Shown here: positions 27,199-38,200 of the stretch, in pieces
Layout: every line of letters begins with the position of its first letter
How positions within the stretch are numbered: the stretch's first letter is position 1
Assembly (NCBI RefSeq): GCF_002006355.2
Contig: NZ_CP096980.1
Location: 2,418,001 to 2,482,000, forward strand
DNA: 64,000 nt
Direction of reading: 5' to 3'
Source: Clostridium felsineum DSM 794
Lineage (GTDB): Bacteria; Bacillota; Clostridia; Clostridiales; Clostridiaceae
The notes under the pieces: model-generated
The model's database searches: none
What the model was told of the DNA's origin: nothing
Seen by the model: the letters and a program-made list of their open reading frames with translations, nothing else
Position numbers and translations under genes: made by a program

Positions 27199-28128
27199 TT
27201 AAATTTCTTCCATAGAAGATAGAATTTTAAAAACTATATCATCATCATTTTTATATCGGTCTTTGTCTATCCAAATAGCCCTCTTATCTTTTCTAAACCA
27301 AGTAAGCTGCCTTTTTGCATAGTGCCTACTTCCCTTCTTGATAAGGTCTATTGCTTCGTCAAAGGAAATATAACCTTCAAGATAAGAAAGTATTTCTTTG
27401 TACCCTATTCCCTTCATAGATTGCATATTTGAATTATATCCCATATCCCTTAATTTTATAACTTCATCAACAAGACCATTTTTAATCATAATGTCTACTC
27501 TTAAATTTATTCTTTCATATAATTTTTCTCTGTTCATATTTAATATAAAATAATGAATGTTATAAGGTATATCGTATAAATCTACGTTACTATTTAGTTC
27601 GCTTATAGTTTTTCCTGTTATTTTATATACCTCTAGTGCCCTTATTACTCTCTTTAAATCATTTGGATATAATTTTCTATATGAATCTATGTCTATATCC
27701 TTAAGTTTTTCGTGAATATATTCCTTACCCTTATCTTGTGCAATAGATTGTAGGTGTTCTCTATATTTTTCGTCTTTATATGCTCCAGTAAAATCATAAT
27801 TACATATTAAAGAATTTATATATAGACCCGTACCACCAACAATTATAGGATATTTTTTTCTACTTGTTATATCATCTATAGCGTTTTGAGCTTTTTCTTT
27901 AAAGCTTGCAACACTGAAATCTTCAGAGGGTTCAACTATATCTATTAGATGATGTTTAACCCCTTTCATTTCCTCTTTTGAGACTTTAGCAGAACCTATA
28001 TCCATATGCTTATATATTTGCATTGAGTCCGCAGATATAATTTCCCCATTTATTTTTTTGGCTAATTTTATTGATATATCAGTTTTTCCTACTGCTGTAG
28101 GTCCTGCTATGATAAGTATATCTTTCAT
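27199..28128 (-). CDS. miaA: tRNA dimethylallyltransferase MiaA
   Basis: Transfers dimethylallyl to A37 of tRNAs that read UNN codons; MiaB, encoded upstream in the same cluster, then methylthiolates the base. P-loop GPTAVGKT at residues 8-15, [15 protein letters not shown] (substrate binding), GGTGLYI and the C-terminal [12 protein letters not shown] region are all present. 309 aa. It follows mutL by 23 bases and precedes hfq by 60. Confidence 0.97.
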   Translation of the reverse strand: MKDILIIAGPTAVGKTDISIKLAKKINGEIISADSMQIYKHMDIGSAKVSKEEMKGVKHHLIDIVEPSEDFSVASFKEKAQNAIDDITSRKKYPIIVGGTGLYINSLICNYDFTGAYKDEKYREHLQSIAQDKGKEYIHEKLKDIDIDSYRKLYPNDLKRVIRALEVYKITGKTISELNSNVDLYDIPYNIHYFILNMNREKLYERINLRVDIMIKNGLVDEVIKLRDMGYNSNMQSMKGIGYKEILSYLEGYISFDEAIDLIKKGSRHYAKRQLTWFRKDKRAIWIDKDRYKNDDDIVFKILSSMEEI

Positions 28129-28151
28129 ACTAAATTCATCCTTAATTAATT

Positions 28152-30014
28152 CTATTGAATTCTTTTAAATTTCTTTTCAAAATCATTTACTGTTAATTTT
28201 ATAATAGTTGGGCGTCCATGTGGACAATTAAATGGATCCTCAGCAAATCTTAAATCTCTTACTAAACTTTTCATTTCATCGTGTGTAAGCTCATGATATG
28301 CTTTAACAGCTGATTTGCAAGCAGCTGTTGCAATGCTTCTATATTTAACGTCAGCTGTCTCACCACTTCCCATGTTTTTTAAATTATCAATTATTTCCAA
28401 AAACAAATCTTTTACAAGAGGTTTTCCCAAGAATAACGGAACCTCTTTTATTGCAACAGTATTATCTCCAAAATAATCAATAATAAATCCAGCACTTTTA
28501 AATACTTCTTTATTTTCGTCGTAATAAAGAAAATCTTCAGGAATTAATTCTACTACAGAAGGAGTAATTAAAATTTGTGATACAACCCCTTTGGTTTTAA
28601 TTTCTTCTCTATAACGTTCAAATAGTATTTTTTCATGAGCTGCATGTTGATCTATTATATATAACTGATCAAAGCTCTCGGCTAAAATATAAGTATTATT
28701 AAATTGCCCTATTATTCTAAGTTCAGGAAACTTAGGCATCTTACTAGTAATTATATCATAACTCTCTTTTTCTTGGGAGTTTTCTTTTATTATATCTTTT
28801 TCTACAGATTTAAAATTAGTATTTTCTATAGCTATCTCATCAATACTTTTACTTTTAATGCTACTTTTTAAATCTATGGGTATTTGAACTTGTACTTTAG
28901 GTATCTCATTATTAAAATTGTCTCTTTGAATTAATTCTTCTTTATAATTATTTACCTTTACTTCTTCCTTTAAATCAGAAAGCTTATCTTCTTCTTTTTC
29001 TAATTCTTCAACTTTAAAAGATTCCTTTAAGCTGTTTTTAATTCCTTCATGTACTGTATCAAAGATAATTTTAAATATGTCTCTTTCATTTTGAAACTTT
29101 ACTTCTGATTTTGTTGGATGCACATTTACATCTACAAACTCAGGAAATATATCTAAAAATATTACGAAGAAAGGGAACTTATTTATCATCATAAAAGACT
29201 TAACTGCATTTTCAACAGCAGCAGTTATTAATTTATTTTTTATATATCGCTTATTAATAAATATACTCTGATTGTTCCTACTACCACGGCTTATTTCAGC
29301 ATTTCCTACATACCCATGAACTGATACTAAATCTGTATGACGTTCAAAGCTTATAACATTATCACATATTTTTTTACCATATATGGCTCTTATAGTATCT
29401 AATAAATTGTCTGTTGAGTACGTTGTAACTACTCTCTTACCGTTATTAACTAATCTAAAAGAAACATCAGTATGTGCTAAAGCCAAACGATTTATTATAT
29501 CTGAAATAGAAGAGGCTTCTTTTGCTGTAGATTTTAAGAATTTTTCTCTTGCAGGAACGTTATAAAATAAATCACGTACCTCAATATTTGTTCCTATATT
29601 AGTTCCGCAATCTTTAACATAATCAATACTTCCACCACTTATAGATATTTCTCTTCCAAATTCATTTTCTTTAGTTCTAGACTTTAGTGTGGTTTTTGAT
29701 ACAGAAGCAATACTCGGAAGTGCTTCCCCCCTAAATCCTAAGGTGCTTATAGAATATATATCTTGAATCTTTGATATCTTACTTGTTGCATGTGGCATAA
29801 AAGCTTTTTCTATATCATCTTTATCTATACCGTAACCATCATCAAGGACTTTAATAAGGGTTCTTCCGCCGTTTTCTATTTCAATATTAATAGTTTTAGC
29901 TCCAGCATCAATACTGTTCTCTACAAGCTCTTTTACAACAGAAAATGGCCTTTCTACTACTTCTCCAGCTGCAATTTTATTTGAGGTATCTTCACTCAAA
30001 ATATTTATTCGCAA
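28152..30014 (-). CDS. mutL: DNA mismatch repair protein MutL
   Basis: 620 aa. N-terminal GHKL ATPase with [15 protein letters not shown] and [13 protein letters not shown] long variable linker rich in Lys/Glu spans about 325-430. The C-terminal domain carries the endonuclease motif [17 protein letters not shown] and the CPHGRP metal-binding motif, so this MutL nicks DNA itself. That fits organisms without MutH. It overlaps no gene and follows mutS by 17 bases in an operon. Confidence 0.97.
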   Translation of the reverse strand: MRINILSEDTSNKIAAGEVVERPFSVVKELVENSIDAGAKTINIEIENGGRTLIKVLDDGYGIDKDDIEKAFMPHATSKISKIQDIYSISTLGFRGEALPSIASVSKTTLKSRTKENEFGREISISGGSIDYVKDCGTNIGTNIEVRDLFYNVPAREKFLKSTAKEASSISDIINRLALAHTDVSFRLVNNGKRVVTTYSTDNLLDTIRAIYGKKICDNVISFERHTDLVSVHGYVGNAEISRGSRNNQSIFINKRYIKNKLITAAVENAVKSFMMINKFPFFVIFLDIFPEFVDVNVHPTKSEVKFQNERDIFKIIFDTVHEGIKNSLKESFKVEELEKEEDKLSDLKEEVKVNNYKEELIQRDNFNNEIPKVQVQIPIDLKSSIKSKSIDEIAIENTNFKSVEKDIIKENSQEKESYDIITSKMPKFPELRIIGQFNNTYILAESFDQLYIIDQHAAHEKILFERYREEIKTKGVVSQILITPSVVELIPEDFLYYDENKEVFKSAGFIIDYFGDNTVAIKEVPLFLGKPLVKDLFLEIIDNLKNMGSGETADVKYRSIATAACKSAVKAYHELTHDEMKSLVRDLRFAEDPFNCPHGRPTIIKLTVNDFEKKFKRIQ

Positions 30015-30031
30015 AATTTCACCTTCTTAAT

Positions 30032-32665
30032 CTAAAGTTTTTTAGCACGCTTTACAAATTCATATAGTTTATTCATACATTCTATTGGATTCATTTCCAT
30101 TATCTCAGTATTTTTTAGTTCACTTAAAATATTTTCTTTTTCAACATAGTTAAAATCTATCTGATAAGAATCGTTTTTATTTTCTTTAGTAACCTTTTCT
30201 GTTTTATCAACGGATTTAATTTCTTCTTTAACTTCCATTTTAATTTCTGAAGTTTTAGATTTTTCTTCTTCTAAATCTTTAAGTATTTCTCTTGCACGTA
30301 CTAAAACAGCTTCTGGAAGACCTGCAATTTTAGCAACCTCAATACCGTAAGATTCATCTGCTCCCTTTGCTACTATTTTTCTTAGGAAAATTATATCATC
30401 ATTCACTTTTTTTACTGCAATAGAATAGTTTTTAAGTCCCTCTATCTTACCTTCAAGTTTTGTAAGTTCATGATAATGAGTTGCAAAAAGGGTTTTGCAT
30501 TTTAATTCTTTACTTTTGCAGATATATTCTATAACAGCCCAGGCAATACTAAGTCCATCATAAGTACTTGTTCCACGTCCTACTTCATCTAACAATATCA
30601 AACTATTTTGGGTGGCATTTTTAAGTATATTAGATACTTCCCACATTTCAACCATAAAGGTACTTTTTCCTGCATTTAAATCATCTGACGCACCAATTCT
30701 AGTAAAAATCTTATCACATATTGATATTTCAGCAGAAGAGGCAGGAACAAAACAGCCTATTTGAGCCATAAGAACTATAAGCCCAACTTGACGCATATAT
30801 GTAGATTTTCCAGCCATATTAGGTCCTGTTATAAGCATCATTGTATTGTCAGAATTATTTATTACTGTATCATTAGCTACAAAATTACCATTAGCAATAA
30901 CCTTTTCTACAACAGGATGTCTTCCTCCCTTTATAGAAAGCATCCCATCATTTTTTATTATGGGTTTGCAATAATTATTTTCTCTTGCTACATCTGCAAA
31001 AGAACTGATACAGTCAAGTTCTGATAATATTTTAGCACTACTTTTTATCCTATCTATTTCTTTTTCTATTCTTTCTCTTATCTCTGAAAAGACATTATAT
31101 TCTAAAAGAACTAGCTTTTCCTCAGAACCTAGAATCTTTTCTTCCATTTCTTTAAGTTCTGGTGTTATATATCTTTCACTATTTGCTAATGTTTGTTTTC
31201 GTATATATCTTCCTTCGGGTACTAAACCTAAGTTTGATTTTGTAATTTCTATATAATATCCGAAAACCTTATTATAACTAACTTTAAGTGATTTTATTCC
31301 AGTAACTTCTCTTTCTGAATTTTCAAGTGATGCAATCCACTGTTTTCCATGTGATTTAGCAAGTCTTAGGTCATCTATATCTTTATTATATCCAGTTTTT
31401 ATTATATTTCCCTCTTTTATAGATAGTGAAGGATTATCATTTATAGATTCATATAACAAACTATATATATCACTAAGGTCATCTAAATTATTTTCCATGT
31501 TAATCAGAAGATCAGAATTAAAATTTTTAATTATATTTTTTATTGTTGGTAATTTTTCTATGGATCCTCTTAAAGATATCATTTCTTTTGCATTTACACT
31601 TTTGGTTGATATTTTTCCTGCTAATCTTTCTATATCATATACTTGTTTTAATGCTTCTTTTAAATCTTCATTATAGGATACCTTAGTTAACATTTCTTCT
31701 ACAGCATCAAGCCTTAATTTTATTTTATTTTCATCGATTAAAGGTCTTTCTATCCATTTTCTGATTTGTCTTCCACCCATAGCTGTACTGGTCTTATCAA
31801 GCACCCAAAGAAGAGATCCTTTTTTACTTTTGTCTTTAAGGGTTTCTGTAAGTTCCAAATTTCTTCTTGAATTTATATCAATGCTCAAAAAATCAACTAT
31901 TTCATATCTCTGAAGTTCATCAATATGAGTAAGAGCAGTTTTCTGAGTATCTATTATATATTTTATAAGACCGTTAGCTGAGTTTTTAAGAATGTCTGTC
32001 ATATTAACTTCAGCATAATTTGAAAATTGAGCCTTTAAGTTTTCGTTTCTATATTCTTTAAAATAGTCATCTTCAAATCTATTATAAACAATATCAAATC
32101 GCTCTTTTATTTTATCTATAAATTTATCACTTACACTTTGCTGAAGAACAATTTCCTTAGGCGCAAACTTTGAAATTTCGTTCAACAAAATTTCAAGATC
32201 TAGTTCCGCCTCTGTACAGTTAAACTCACCTGTTGATATATCAGCAAAACACATAGCTAAATTCTGTCCATTAATAAATAAAGACATTATATAGTTGTTT
32301 TTCGTATCTTCAAGAAAAGATGAATCTGTATATGTTCCAGGTGTAAGAACTTTTATAACATCTCTTTTTACAATTCCTTTAGATGCAGCTGGATCTTCTA
32401 ATTGTTCTGCTATTGCTACTTTATACCCTTTAGAAACAAGTTTACTAGCATAAATAGCATATGCATGATGAGGGACTCCACACATAGGAGCCCTCTTTTC
32501 AATACCACAATCTTTACCTGTAAGTACTAATTCTAATTCTCTTGAAACCATTTCTGCATCTTCAAAAAACATTTCATAAAAGTCACCAACTCTAAAAAAC
32601 AAAATACAGTCCTTGTAATTTTCTTTAATAGATAAATATTGTTGCATCATAGGAGATATACCCAT
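30032..32665 (-). CDS. mutS: DNA mismatch repair protein MutS
   Basis: Mismatch-recognition ATPase. The N-terminal domain has the mismatch-wedge motif [11 protein letters not shown]; the ATPase has Walker [10 protein letters not shown] and the [14 protein letters not shown] block. The C-terminal tail is Lys/Glu-rich as in MutS1. Start at ATG 32665 ([11 protein letters not shown]), with GAGGG 8 bases upstream; the in-frame ATG 32674 lies directly against that site. Product 877 aa. Confidence 0.97.
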   Translation of the reverse strand: MGISPMMQQYLSIKENYKDCILFFRVGDFYEMFFEDAEMVSRELELVLTGKDCGIEKRAPMCGVPHHAYAIYASKLVSKGYKVAIAEQLEDPAASKGIVKRDVIKVLTPGTYTDSSFLEDTKNNYIMSLFINGQNLAMCFADISTGEFNCTEAELDLEILLNEISKFAPKEIVLQQSVSDKFIDKIKERFDIVYNRFEDDYFKEYRNENLKAQFSNYAEVNMTDILKNSANGLIKYIIDTQKTALTHIDELQRYEIVDFLSIDINSRRNLELTETLKDKSKKGSLLWVLDKTSTAMGGRQIRKWIERPLIDENKIKLRLDAVEEMLTKVSYNEDLKEALKQVYDIERLAGKISTKSVNAKEMISLRGSIEKLPTIKNIIKNFNSDLLINMENNLDDLSDIYSLLYESINDNPSLSIKEGNIIKTGYNKDIDDLRLAKSHGKQWIASLENSEREVTGIKSLKVSYNKVFGYYIEITKSNLGLVPEGRYIRKQTLANSERYITPELKEMEEKILGSEEKLVLLEYNVFSEIRERIEKEIDRIKSSAKILSELDCISSFADVARENNYCKPIIKNDGMLSIKGGRHPVVEKVIANGNFVANDTVINNSDNTMMLITGPNMAGKSTYMRQVGLIVLMAQIGCFVPASSAEISICDKIFTRIGASDDLNAGKSTFMVEMWEVSNILKNATQNSLILLDEVGRGTSTYDGLSIAWAVIEYICKSKELKCKTLFATHYHELTKLEGKIEGLKNYSIAVKKVNDDIIFLRKIVAKGADESYGIEVAKIAGLPEAVLVRAREILKDLEEEKSKTSEIKMEVKEEIKSVDKTEKVTKENKNDSYQIDFNYVEKENILSELKNTEIMEMNPIECMNKLYEFVKRAKKL

Positions 32666-32694
32666 ATTAATCATCCCTCAATCTCGTAGTAAAT

Positions 32695-34020
32695 TTAAAC
32701 TTCTTCTCCCACTAAAGAAAAAGCTTGAGCCTTAGTTATTTTAAGGTTTATAAGTTTTCCTATAGAATCTTCAGCGCCTTTAAAATTAACAAGCTTCCCG
32801 GTTCTTGTTCTTCCCATTAATTTTGTATTATCATGTTTGCTTCTGCCTTCTACAAGAATCTCTACAATCTTACCTTCATACTCTTTATTCTTCTTTTCAC
32901 TTATTAAATTTACGGTCTCAAGAAGTCTATTGAATCTTTTGTGTTTAATATCATCTGGAATTTGATCTGTATATTCAGCAGCTGGTGTACCCTCTCTTAT
33001 TGAATAAAGGAAAGTAAATGCTGAATCATATTCTACTTTTTTTACAAGATTTAAAGTATCCTCAAAATCTTGTTCCGTCTCTCCAGGAAAGCCTACTATA
33101 ATATCTGTAGTTATAGCCGCATCTTTTATTCTAGTCTTTATTTTATTTGCAAGAGTTATATAATCTTCCCTTGTGTAACATCTATTCATCTTCTTTAACA
33201 AATTAGTTGAACCGGATTGAACTGGAAGATGAATATGTTCGCATACTTTATCACATTCAGCTATTGCATCTATAACTTCATCCGTTAAGTCCTTAGGATG
33301 GGATGTCATAAATCTTATTCTCAAAAGACCTTCTACATTATTAAGTCTTCTTAAAAGACCTGCAAAATTTATTTCTTCTTCTAAGCCTTTTCCATATGAA
33401 TTAACATTTTGACCTAAGAGAGTGATTTCCTTGTACCCATTTTTAACAAGTTCTTTAATTTCATTTTCTATATCTTCAGGTTTTCTGCTTCTTTCTCTTC
33501 CTCTTACATATGGAACTATACAATAGGTACAAAAATTGTTACAGCCATACATGATAGTTACAAATGCTTTCATATCATAACTTCTATGTATAGGCATGCC
33601 TTCCACAATACCTTCTTCTTTATCCCATATCTCAACTACAGAAGTTCTTTCGTTCTCAACCTTTTTTAAATATTGGGGAAACATTTGTGTATTATGAGTT
33701 CCCATAACTATATCAACAAAAGGAAATCTCTTTTTTATGTGTTCAGCCATATCTCTTTGCTGCATCATGCATCCACACACGGTGATTATAAGATTAGGAT
33801 TCTTATCCTTTAACTTTTTTAATACCCCTAAATTACCGTATACCTTTAACTCTGCATTTTCCCTAACACAGCATGTATTAAATATTATTAAATCTGCATC
33901 TTCTCTATTGTCTGATTCATTGTAGTTTAATTCTTTAAGCATTCCTGCGAGCTTCTCAGAATCTTCAGCATTCATCTGGCAGCCCCACGTTTCTATGAAA
34001 AATAGTTTATTTTTATCCAT
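32695..34020 (-). CDS. miaB: tRNA-2-methylthio-N6-dimethylallyladenosine synthase MiaB
   Basis: Radical SAM methylthiotransferase, 441 aa, acting after MiaA at A37. UPF0004 domain with [17 protein letters not shown], radical SAM motif [20 protein letters not shown], and a C-terminal TRAM domain. [12 protein letters not shown] separates it from RimO at the start of the window. GGAGGAAATT precedes ATG 34020. First gene of the miaB-mutS-mutL-miaA-hfq cluster. Confidence 0.96.
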   Translation of the reverse strand: MDKNKLFFIETWGCQMNAEDSEKLAGMLKELNYNESDNREDADLIIFNTCCVRENAELKVYGNLGVLKKLKDKNPNLIITVCGCMMQQRDMAEHIKKRFPFVDIVMGTHNTQMFPQYLKKVENERTSVVEIWDKEEGIVEGMPIHRSYDMKAFVTIMYGCNNFCTYCIVPYVRGRERSRKPEDIENEIKELVKNGYKEITLLGQNVNSYGKGLEEEINFAGLLRRLNNVEGLLRIRFMTSHPKDLTDEVIDAIAECDKVCEHIHLPVQSGSTNLLKKMNRCYTREDYITLANKIKTRIKDAAITTDIIVGFPGETEQDFEDTLNLVKKVEYDSAFTFLYSIREGTPAAEYTDQIPDDIKHKRFNRLLETVNLISEKKNKEYEGKIVEILVEGRSKHDNTKLMGRTRTGKLVNFKGAEDSIGKLINLKITKAQAFSLVGEEV

Positions 34021-34198
34021 AATTTCCTCCTGGTTTTAAGCTTACGTATATTATTTTTAATTATAAAATATCAGTTAAATATTATATCATACATTTGTGA
34101 ATAAAATCAAAAAAACATATAATCTGATTTTTAAAATTTGAATAATTAATTTGAAACTGAAAATAATATTAATGAAATAAATCAAAGGGGGTTTTAAT

Positions 34199-34366
34199 AT
34201 GTATGATGCTAAGTTATTAGAAAATAACGATAAACAAGCTGAGAAAGATTTGATTAGATGCAACTGCATATGTGATATAGGCTATTTCAATAATCACAGA
34301 AATATTAAATTAGTTAGTGCTACATCATATCACGTACCAACTGAAGGAATATTGAATTTGAAATAG
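34199..34366 (+). CDS. Small protein of unknown function, 55 aa
   Basis: ATG 34199 lies about 7 bases after AAAGGGGG, a strong ribosome site. The product begins MYDAKLLENNDKQAEKDLIR, continues with CNCICDIGYF and ends ILNLK. Three closely spaced Cys (CNCIC) could bind metal. It is divergent from miaB and has terminator hairpins after it. I do not recognise it; coding status rests on the ribosome site and the ordered ending. Confidence 0.6.
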   Translation: MYDAKLLENNDKQAEKDLIRCNCICDIGYFNNHRNIKLVSATSYHVPTEGILNLK

Positions 34367-34387
34367 AAATTTTTAAATTTATAATTA

Positions 34388-34450
34388 CAAACCCTTATAC
34401 GTTTATAGGGTTTCCACATAAAATAAATTATATGATGGAAACCCTATGTT
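34388..34450. terminator. Overlapping hairpins between convergent genes
   Basis: AAACCCTTATA/TATAGGGTTT (34389-34411) and ATAGGGTTTCCA/GGAAACCCTAT (about 34403-34446) share the middle arm and exclude each other. They end the 55-aa gene on + and the GNAT gene on -. Confidence 0.65.
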
Positions 34451-34462
34451 TTAATGTATATT

Positions 34463-35338
34463 CTACTTTTTATTATTCTTTTCAAATTTAAGGTACTCTA
34501 TTTCTTTTACAAATCCCATACTAATGTATAAATTTATAGCTGGAATATTATTCATGTCTACTTTTATATACACGGTTTTATAATTTCTATTTCTTAATAC
34601 ATTTAATATGTAACTTAAAAAGTAGCGCCCATACCCTTTGCCTCTATATTCTTCTATTATTCCAAAATTCACTATAGTAATATTATTATACTCTAATATA
34701 AATTGACCATAGCCTATTTTAAATCCATTTTTACATAAGAAAAAGGATCCATCATCAACATAATATTTTTGAGTCTCATCATAGTATATATCTTCAATAG
34801 ATAGCGGTATTCTTCCTTCTGCATCAAATATTTTATTTTGAATGTAACACCTTATATTTTCATCTCGTGATTTTACGAAATTTTCAACAGTTATATCATT
34901 TGGCTTTTCTACAAAATTAATGGTCTCAAGATCTTTTTTTAACTCCATATTTCCTCTAACTATATTAAATCCTAAATTTTTTAGCACAAAATAATTATAA
35001 TCATTCTTTTCACATTTATATGAGAATTTACATCCTGTATTAAAAAAATCTAACAACGTATTATAAATCTCTCTTTTTAGTCCAAATTTTTTTTCAATAT
35101 ACATTGCCTTTATTTCAATAGTGTTTTTATTTTTCTTTTCTAACCAAGCGTATCCAGCATATTCTTTATTAAACTTTAAAATATTAACATTTTTCTTTAT
35201 AAAGAATCTTTTTATTAATGATGTTTTATTATATACAGCAAAAAAATCTTTATTTAACACATTGAAATACTTTCTCTTTTTGTTAAACTCTATAAACAAA
35301 CCCAAATTTTTATCATTCAATTTTTCACAAGTAAACAT
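34463..35338 (-). CDS. GNAT-family N-acetyltransferase (two GNAT-like halves)
   Basis: 291 aa. The C-terminal half has a clear acetyl-CoA-binding motif, EEYRGKGYGRYFLSYIL, followed by VYIKVDMNNIPAINLYISMGF (motif B). The N-terminal half is GNAT-like by size and layout but lacks the R/Q-x2-G-x-G/A loop. Substrate unknown. It is downstream of the CotS-like gene on the same strand, 76 bases away. Confidence 0.8.
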   Translation of the reverse strand: MFTCEKLNDKNLGLFIEFNKKRKYFNVLNKDFFAVYNKTSLIKRFFIKKNVNILKFNKEYAGYAWLEKKNKNTIEIKAMYIEKKFGLKREIYNTLLDFFNTGCKFSYKCEKNDYNYFVLKNLGFNIVRGNMELKKDLETINFVEKPNDITVENFVKSRDENIRCYIQNKIFDAEGRIPLSIEDIYYDETQKYYVDDGSFFLCKNGFKIGYGQFILEYNNITIVNFGIIEEYRGKGYGRYFLSYILNVLRNRNYKTVYIKVDMNNIPAINLYISMGFVKEIEYLKFEKNNKK

Positions 35339-35414
35339 AATACCCTCTTATTATATTCATTATTAATTTAAGTATAGAATTTATGAATTTTTATGTCAAT
35401 TAAATTTTATAATT

Positions 35415-36467
35415 TTACTGATATTCAACTGAGTAATTAATATAGTTTTGAATAAAATTATTTTCATATTTATTATTTGAAACAATTTTATCTAATCTAT
35501 TTATATACTTGTTTTCAGACCAATTTTTATGCTTTACATATCTCTTGTTGCCTAATTTCCAAAACTTATGTGGAAAGACTATTAAAGCTAACATTATTTC
35601 TATATCATCTTTGCTTAATTTATTTACTGAATTATATCCTTCGATTATGGTTTTTGCTTTCTCAAAATCCCACATATATTCATTTTTACTCATTAATCTT
35701 CTTATCATCTTACCTAAATCTGTTATTGGTAAATCTATTATTATACTATTTAAATCTATTATATAGTACATATCTTTATTTTTTATTATATTTTGATAAT
35801 AGAAACTATTATGGCATACTGTTTTTTTAAAATTAAAATTTTTCATAATATTAAAATAAGATGACTCATTAAGTATTTTTATAGAAAAAAGTCCCCTATC
35901 ATAATAAGTATCTATAAGATCTTCATACATAAAATCAAATTTATTTTTTATCTTTTTACCTTCTATTATCTTTTTAAATTCTTCCATATCATGAATGGAT
36001 TTCGTAAAGCTATTAACCCAATTTTTCGAATTGCTTTTTTTTAGTTTGATTTTATGAAGGTCTATTTTTTGAGTTGCCAAATGAAATTTAGCTAAGAGCT
36101 TCGCTGCTTTAACAGCCTCATTTATATCATTTAAATTACACTCCTCGCCATCTACCCATTCCATGAGATAAAAAGCAAGATTCTTATAGGACACTATGAG
36201 TTTTCCTTCTTTTGTTGCAATATACCTAGCTAAATTATGAAACTCATTTTTTTCAAGTTCTCTTACTAAATAATTCCCATTTTCTACTTTTTTAAACTCA
36301 TGACTTATTTTTTTTAAGCAAACAGTATTTGTCTCTGTTTTTATTTTATATATGCTTCTTATTTTTTTTATATGAACTAATTTTAAATCATAATTACTTA
36401 ATATTCTCTTAATCATTTTTAATTCTCTATCTTTTATCTCTATGACTAAATTTTCTGTTTCGCTCAT
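35415..36467 (-). CDS. CotS-family spore coat-like protein (kinase-fold)
   Basis: 350 aa with an aminoglycoside-phosphotransferase-like fold of the CotS/YutH/YsxE group. Visible marks: LVRELEKNEFHNLARYIATKEGK, LMEWVDGEEC (hinge), and CHNSFYYQNIIKNKDMYYIIDLNS, where the kinase HxDxxxxN loop has become HNSFYYQN and the metal Asp is partly kept (IIDLN). Loss of the catalytic Asp suggests it is not an active kinase. Bacillus CotS is a spore coat protein, so a spore role is inferred. GGGAGG lies upstream of ATG 36467. Confidence 0.75.
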   Translation of the reverse strand: MSETENLVIEIKDRELKMIKRILSNYDLKLVHIKKIRSIYKIKTETNTVCLKKISHEFKKVENGNYLVRELEKNEFHNLARYIATKEGKLIVSYKNLAFYLMEWVDGEECNLNDINEAVKAAKLLAKFHLATQKIDLHKIKLKKSNSKNWVNSFTKSIHDMEEFKKIIEGKKIKNKFDFMYEDLIDTYYDRGLFSIKILNESSYFNIMKNFNFKKTVCHNSFYYQNIIKNKDMYYIIDLNSIIIDLPITDLGKMIRRLMSKNEYMWDFEKAKTIIEGYNSVNKLSKDDIEIMLALIVFPHKFWKLGNKRYVKHKNWSENKYINRLDKIVSNNKYENNFIQNYINYSVEYQ

Positions 36468-36573
36468 AATATCTCCTCCCTAAAAAATGTATACAATAGA
36501 ATATATTATAACAAAACATAAATTAGCACTTAGAAATAATTATATTCTAAATTACATTTTAGAGCCCAAAAAA

Positions 36574-36601
36574 AAATCGAAACCCAATTGCTTTTCGATT
36601 T
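36574..36601 (-). terminator. Terminator of the holin-family gene
   Basis: On the - strand AAATCGAAA and TTTCGATTT form a 9-bp stem followed by a long T run. Confidence 0.9.
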
Positions 36602-36633
36602 AAATAAAATTCAAACTAAATATAGTTTAAATA

Positions 36634-37011
36634 TCACTTATTTTTTAAATCTTCTAATGTTCTCATAAGTTTTTCAGGCATTGGAAGTCCTAATTTACTG
36701 CAATTTTCAAGAATATTTATTCCTTCATTAGCTACATAGAAATAGCATGTAAACGTCCTAAAAAGCCAAGTTCCTTTATTCACAAGTCTATCTAATAAAA
36801 CTGCTACAATAATAACCACTAATATAGATAATATTTTTGCAATACCCATGTAACATTGCCTGAAATTTAATTTTTTCTCAACAGCTGAAATTACTATATC
36901 CCCCAAATAGTCTATTATCATAAAAAATATTAAAACCATAAGAGGAGTATCCCAACTACCAAACATGTAACTTGACATTCCTTGCATGCACGTAAATATA
37001 ACCCCTAACAT
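36634..37011 (-). CDS. Holin-family membrane protein (TcdE/phage_holin_4 type)
   Basis: 125 aa with three or four hydrophobic segments: SWDTPLMVLIFFMIIDYLGD, MGIAKILSILVVIIVAVLLD and TWLFRTFTCYFYVANEGI. The short, basic-tailed layout ending NILENCSKLGLPMPEKLMRTLE is typical of the TcdE/Cph1 holin family. Start at ATG 37011 (MLGVIFTCM) behind GGAGGTG; an in-frame GTG at 37026 overlaps that site. Holins release endolysins or toxins, but no endolysin is adjacent. It is divergent from an XRE regulator. Confidence 0.82.
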   Translation of the reverse strand: MLGVIFTCMQGMSSYMFGSWDTPLMVLIFFMIIDYLGDIVISAVEKKLNFRQCYMGIAKILSILVVIIVAVLLDRLVNKGTWLFRTFTCYFYVANEGINILENCSKLGLPMPEKLMRTLEDLKNK

Positions 37012-37090
37012 TTTTTTCACCTCCACTTTGTAAGGTATTACTTTTTTACTAATGTATGGTTATTATCCTTGTGATTTTATTATACTTCGT

Positions 37091-37107
37091 AGCGCAAATA
37101 AGCGCAA
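37091..37107. promoter_or_regulatory. Tandem AGCGCAA repeats in the holin/XRE divergent region
   Basis: AGCGCAA occurs at 37091-37097 and again at 37101-37107, exactly one DNA turn apart, in otherwise G+C-poor sequence. This is suggestive of a repressor operator controlling the divergent promoters. Confidence 0.45.
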
Positions 37108-37182
37108 TTTGTATCTATACATTTTATGGTGATATATGAAGAATAAGTTTAATATACTTCGTTTTTCAATGTTTTTTAAAGT

Positions 37183-37218
37183 AATAGCATTTTGAATAAC
37201 AGTAACAAATGTGCTATT
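37183..37218. promoter_or_regulatory. Inverted repeat before the XRE gene
   Basis: AATAGCATTTTG (37183-37194) and CAAATGTGCTATT (37206-37218) are imperfect inverted repeats. ACAGTAACAA also occurs twice, at 37199 and 37240. They are candidate autoregulatory sites of the XRE protein. Confidence 0.4.
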
Positions 37219-37248
37219 ATGTGCTTAGATGAAAGGGGTACAGTAACA

Positions 37249-37608
37249 ATGGAGTTAATGGAGTTACTAAAAACGGATAGAATTAATAAAGGCATGACTC
37301 AAAAAGATTATGCTAAAGTATTGAATATAACAAGAGGAACGCTATCTCACCTTGAAAAAGGAAGGTCGCCAAGTGCGGAAACAGCAAAAAAAATTTCCTC
37401 TTATTTTAACAAACCTATTTCGGAGTTGATTGGATCAAAGAAAATCAAAAAGCTTTCTGAATTAGAAACAACAAATATGCTTATAAATTCTTTAATTAAA
37501 AAAAAAGAAATTACCAAAGAAAAGATAACTGATGAAGCAAAAAAGCTTATATGGGCATCTTTAGAATTGGAAATAAAATTAAAACTTCAAATGAAAGAGA
37601 GTCTTTAA
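37249..37608 (+). CDS. XRE-family transcriptional regulator
   Basis: 119 aa. N-terminal Cro/CI helix-turn-helix: LLKTDRINKGMTQKDYAKVLN then ITRGTLSHLEKGRSPSAETAKKISSYF. The C-terminal half is helical and Lys/Glu-rich, probably for dimerisation. Start at ATG 37249 with AAAGGGG 10 bases upstream; upstream in-frame codons overlap the inverted repeats. Divergent from the holin gene, which it may control. Confidence 0.85.
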   Translation: MELMELLKTDRINKGMTQKDYAKVLNITRGTLSHLEKGRSPSAETAKKISSYFNKPISELIGSKKIKKLSELETTNMLINSLIKKKEITKEKITDEAKKLIWASLELEIKLKLQMKESL

Positions 37609-37625
37609 ACCTCTCTTTTCTTTTT
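37594..37625 (+). terminator. Terminator of the XRE gene
   Basis: AAAGAGAG and CTCTCTTT pair around TCTTTAAACC, followed by CTTTTT. Confidence 0.8.
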
Positions 37626-37706
37626 GTCTTCAAAAGAATCAATATTTTTATTTATTGATTCTTGAATTTCTAATAATTTTAAAATAATTATATCAATTTC
37701 GTTCAT
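37605..37706 (-). CDS. Possible 33-aa protein, convergent with the XRE gene
   Basis: ATG 37706 with GGGAGTG about 6 bases upstream. The product begins MNEIDIIILKLLEIQESINK and ends NIDSFEDKKKREV, a single amphipathic helix with a charged tail. Its stop overlaps the XRE stop by 4 bases and its 3' end runs into the XRE terminator. It might be a small interaction partner; unknown. Confidence 0.4.
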   Translation of the reverse strand: MNEIDIIILKLLEIQESINKNIDSFEDKKKREV

Positions 37707-38159
37707 ATGTAACACTCCCAATACACTTATAAATTTTAAAAGACAACTAAAGTTTAATATCTTCAGAGCACATATGTGTGAAATTTTTATATTGTTATAG
37801 AAATTTACTTACTATAACTCAAATAATTAGACGCTAGAAGAAACAGATTAACAGTATCATTGAGAAATAAAAATTTATGGTTTAATAATTTTACGTCTAT
37901 AGCTTTTTTGTTTATACCATAATTATACAACTAAAATTTAATTTTTCAATGATGTAATTGCTAATTTTTAATTATTATATTTTAAAAAGTATTTTTGAAA
38001 ACCATTACATTACTATAGTATTACATTATAAACCCTTAATATTACTAAAGTTTTTATTTATTTTATATTCAAGTATATAATATTAATATTTTAAATAATT
38101 AAGAGTATTAATTTACCTTTTTACTATTGTTTCTAATTCAGATTTGTAAATTTTATCAA
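37707..38159. other. Gene-free AT-rich stretch
   Basis: About 450 bases of very A+T-rich sequence with frequent stops in all frames. I see no gene, repeat or structured RNA in it. Confidence 0.6.
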
Positions 38160-38194
38160 AAAAATAAGGCTTCTCTATAGGAAACCTTATTTTT
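38160..38194 (-). terminator. Terminator of ispH-rpsA
   Basis: AAAAATAAGG and CCTTATTTTT arms with further pairing (CTATAGG region) inside; T run on the - strand. Confidence 0.88.
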
Positions 38195-38200
38195 GATATT

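Noticed and set aside
36634..37011. Prophage at the holin gene
   Set aside because: No lysin, structural, packaging or integrase genes around it; a single holin-family gene is not a prophage.
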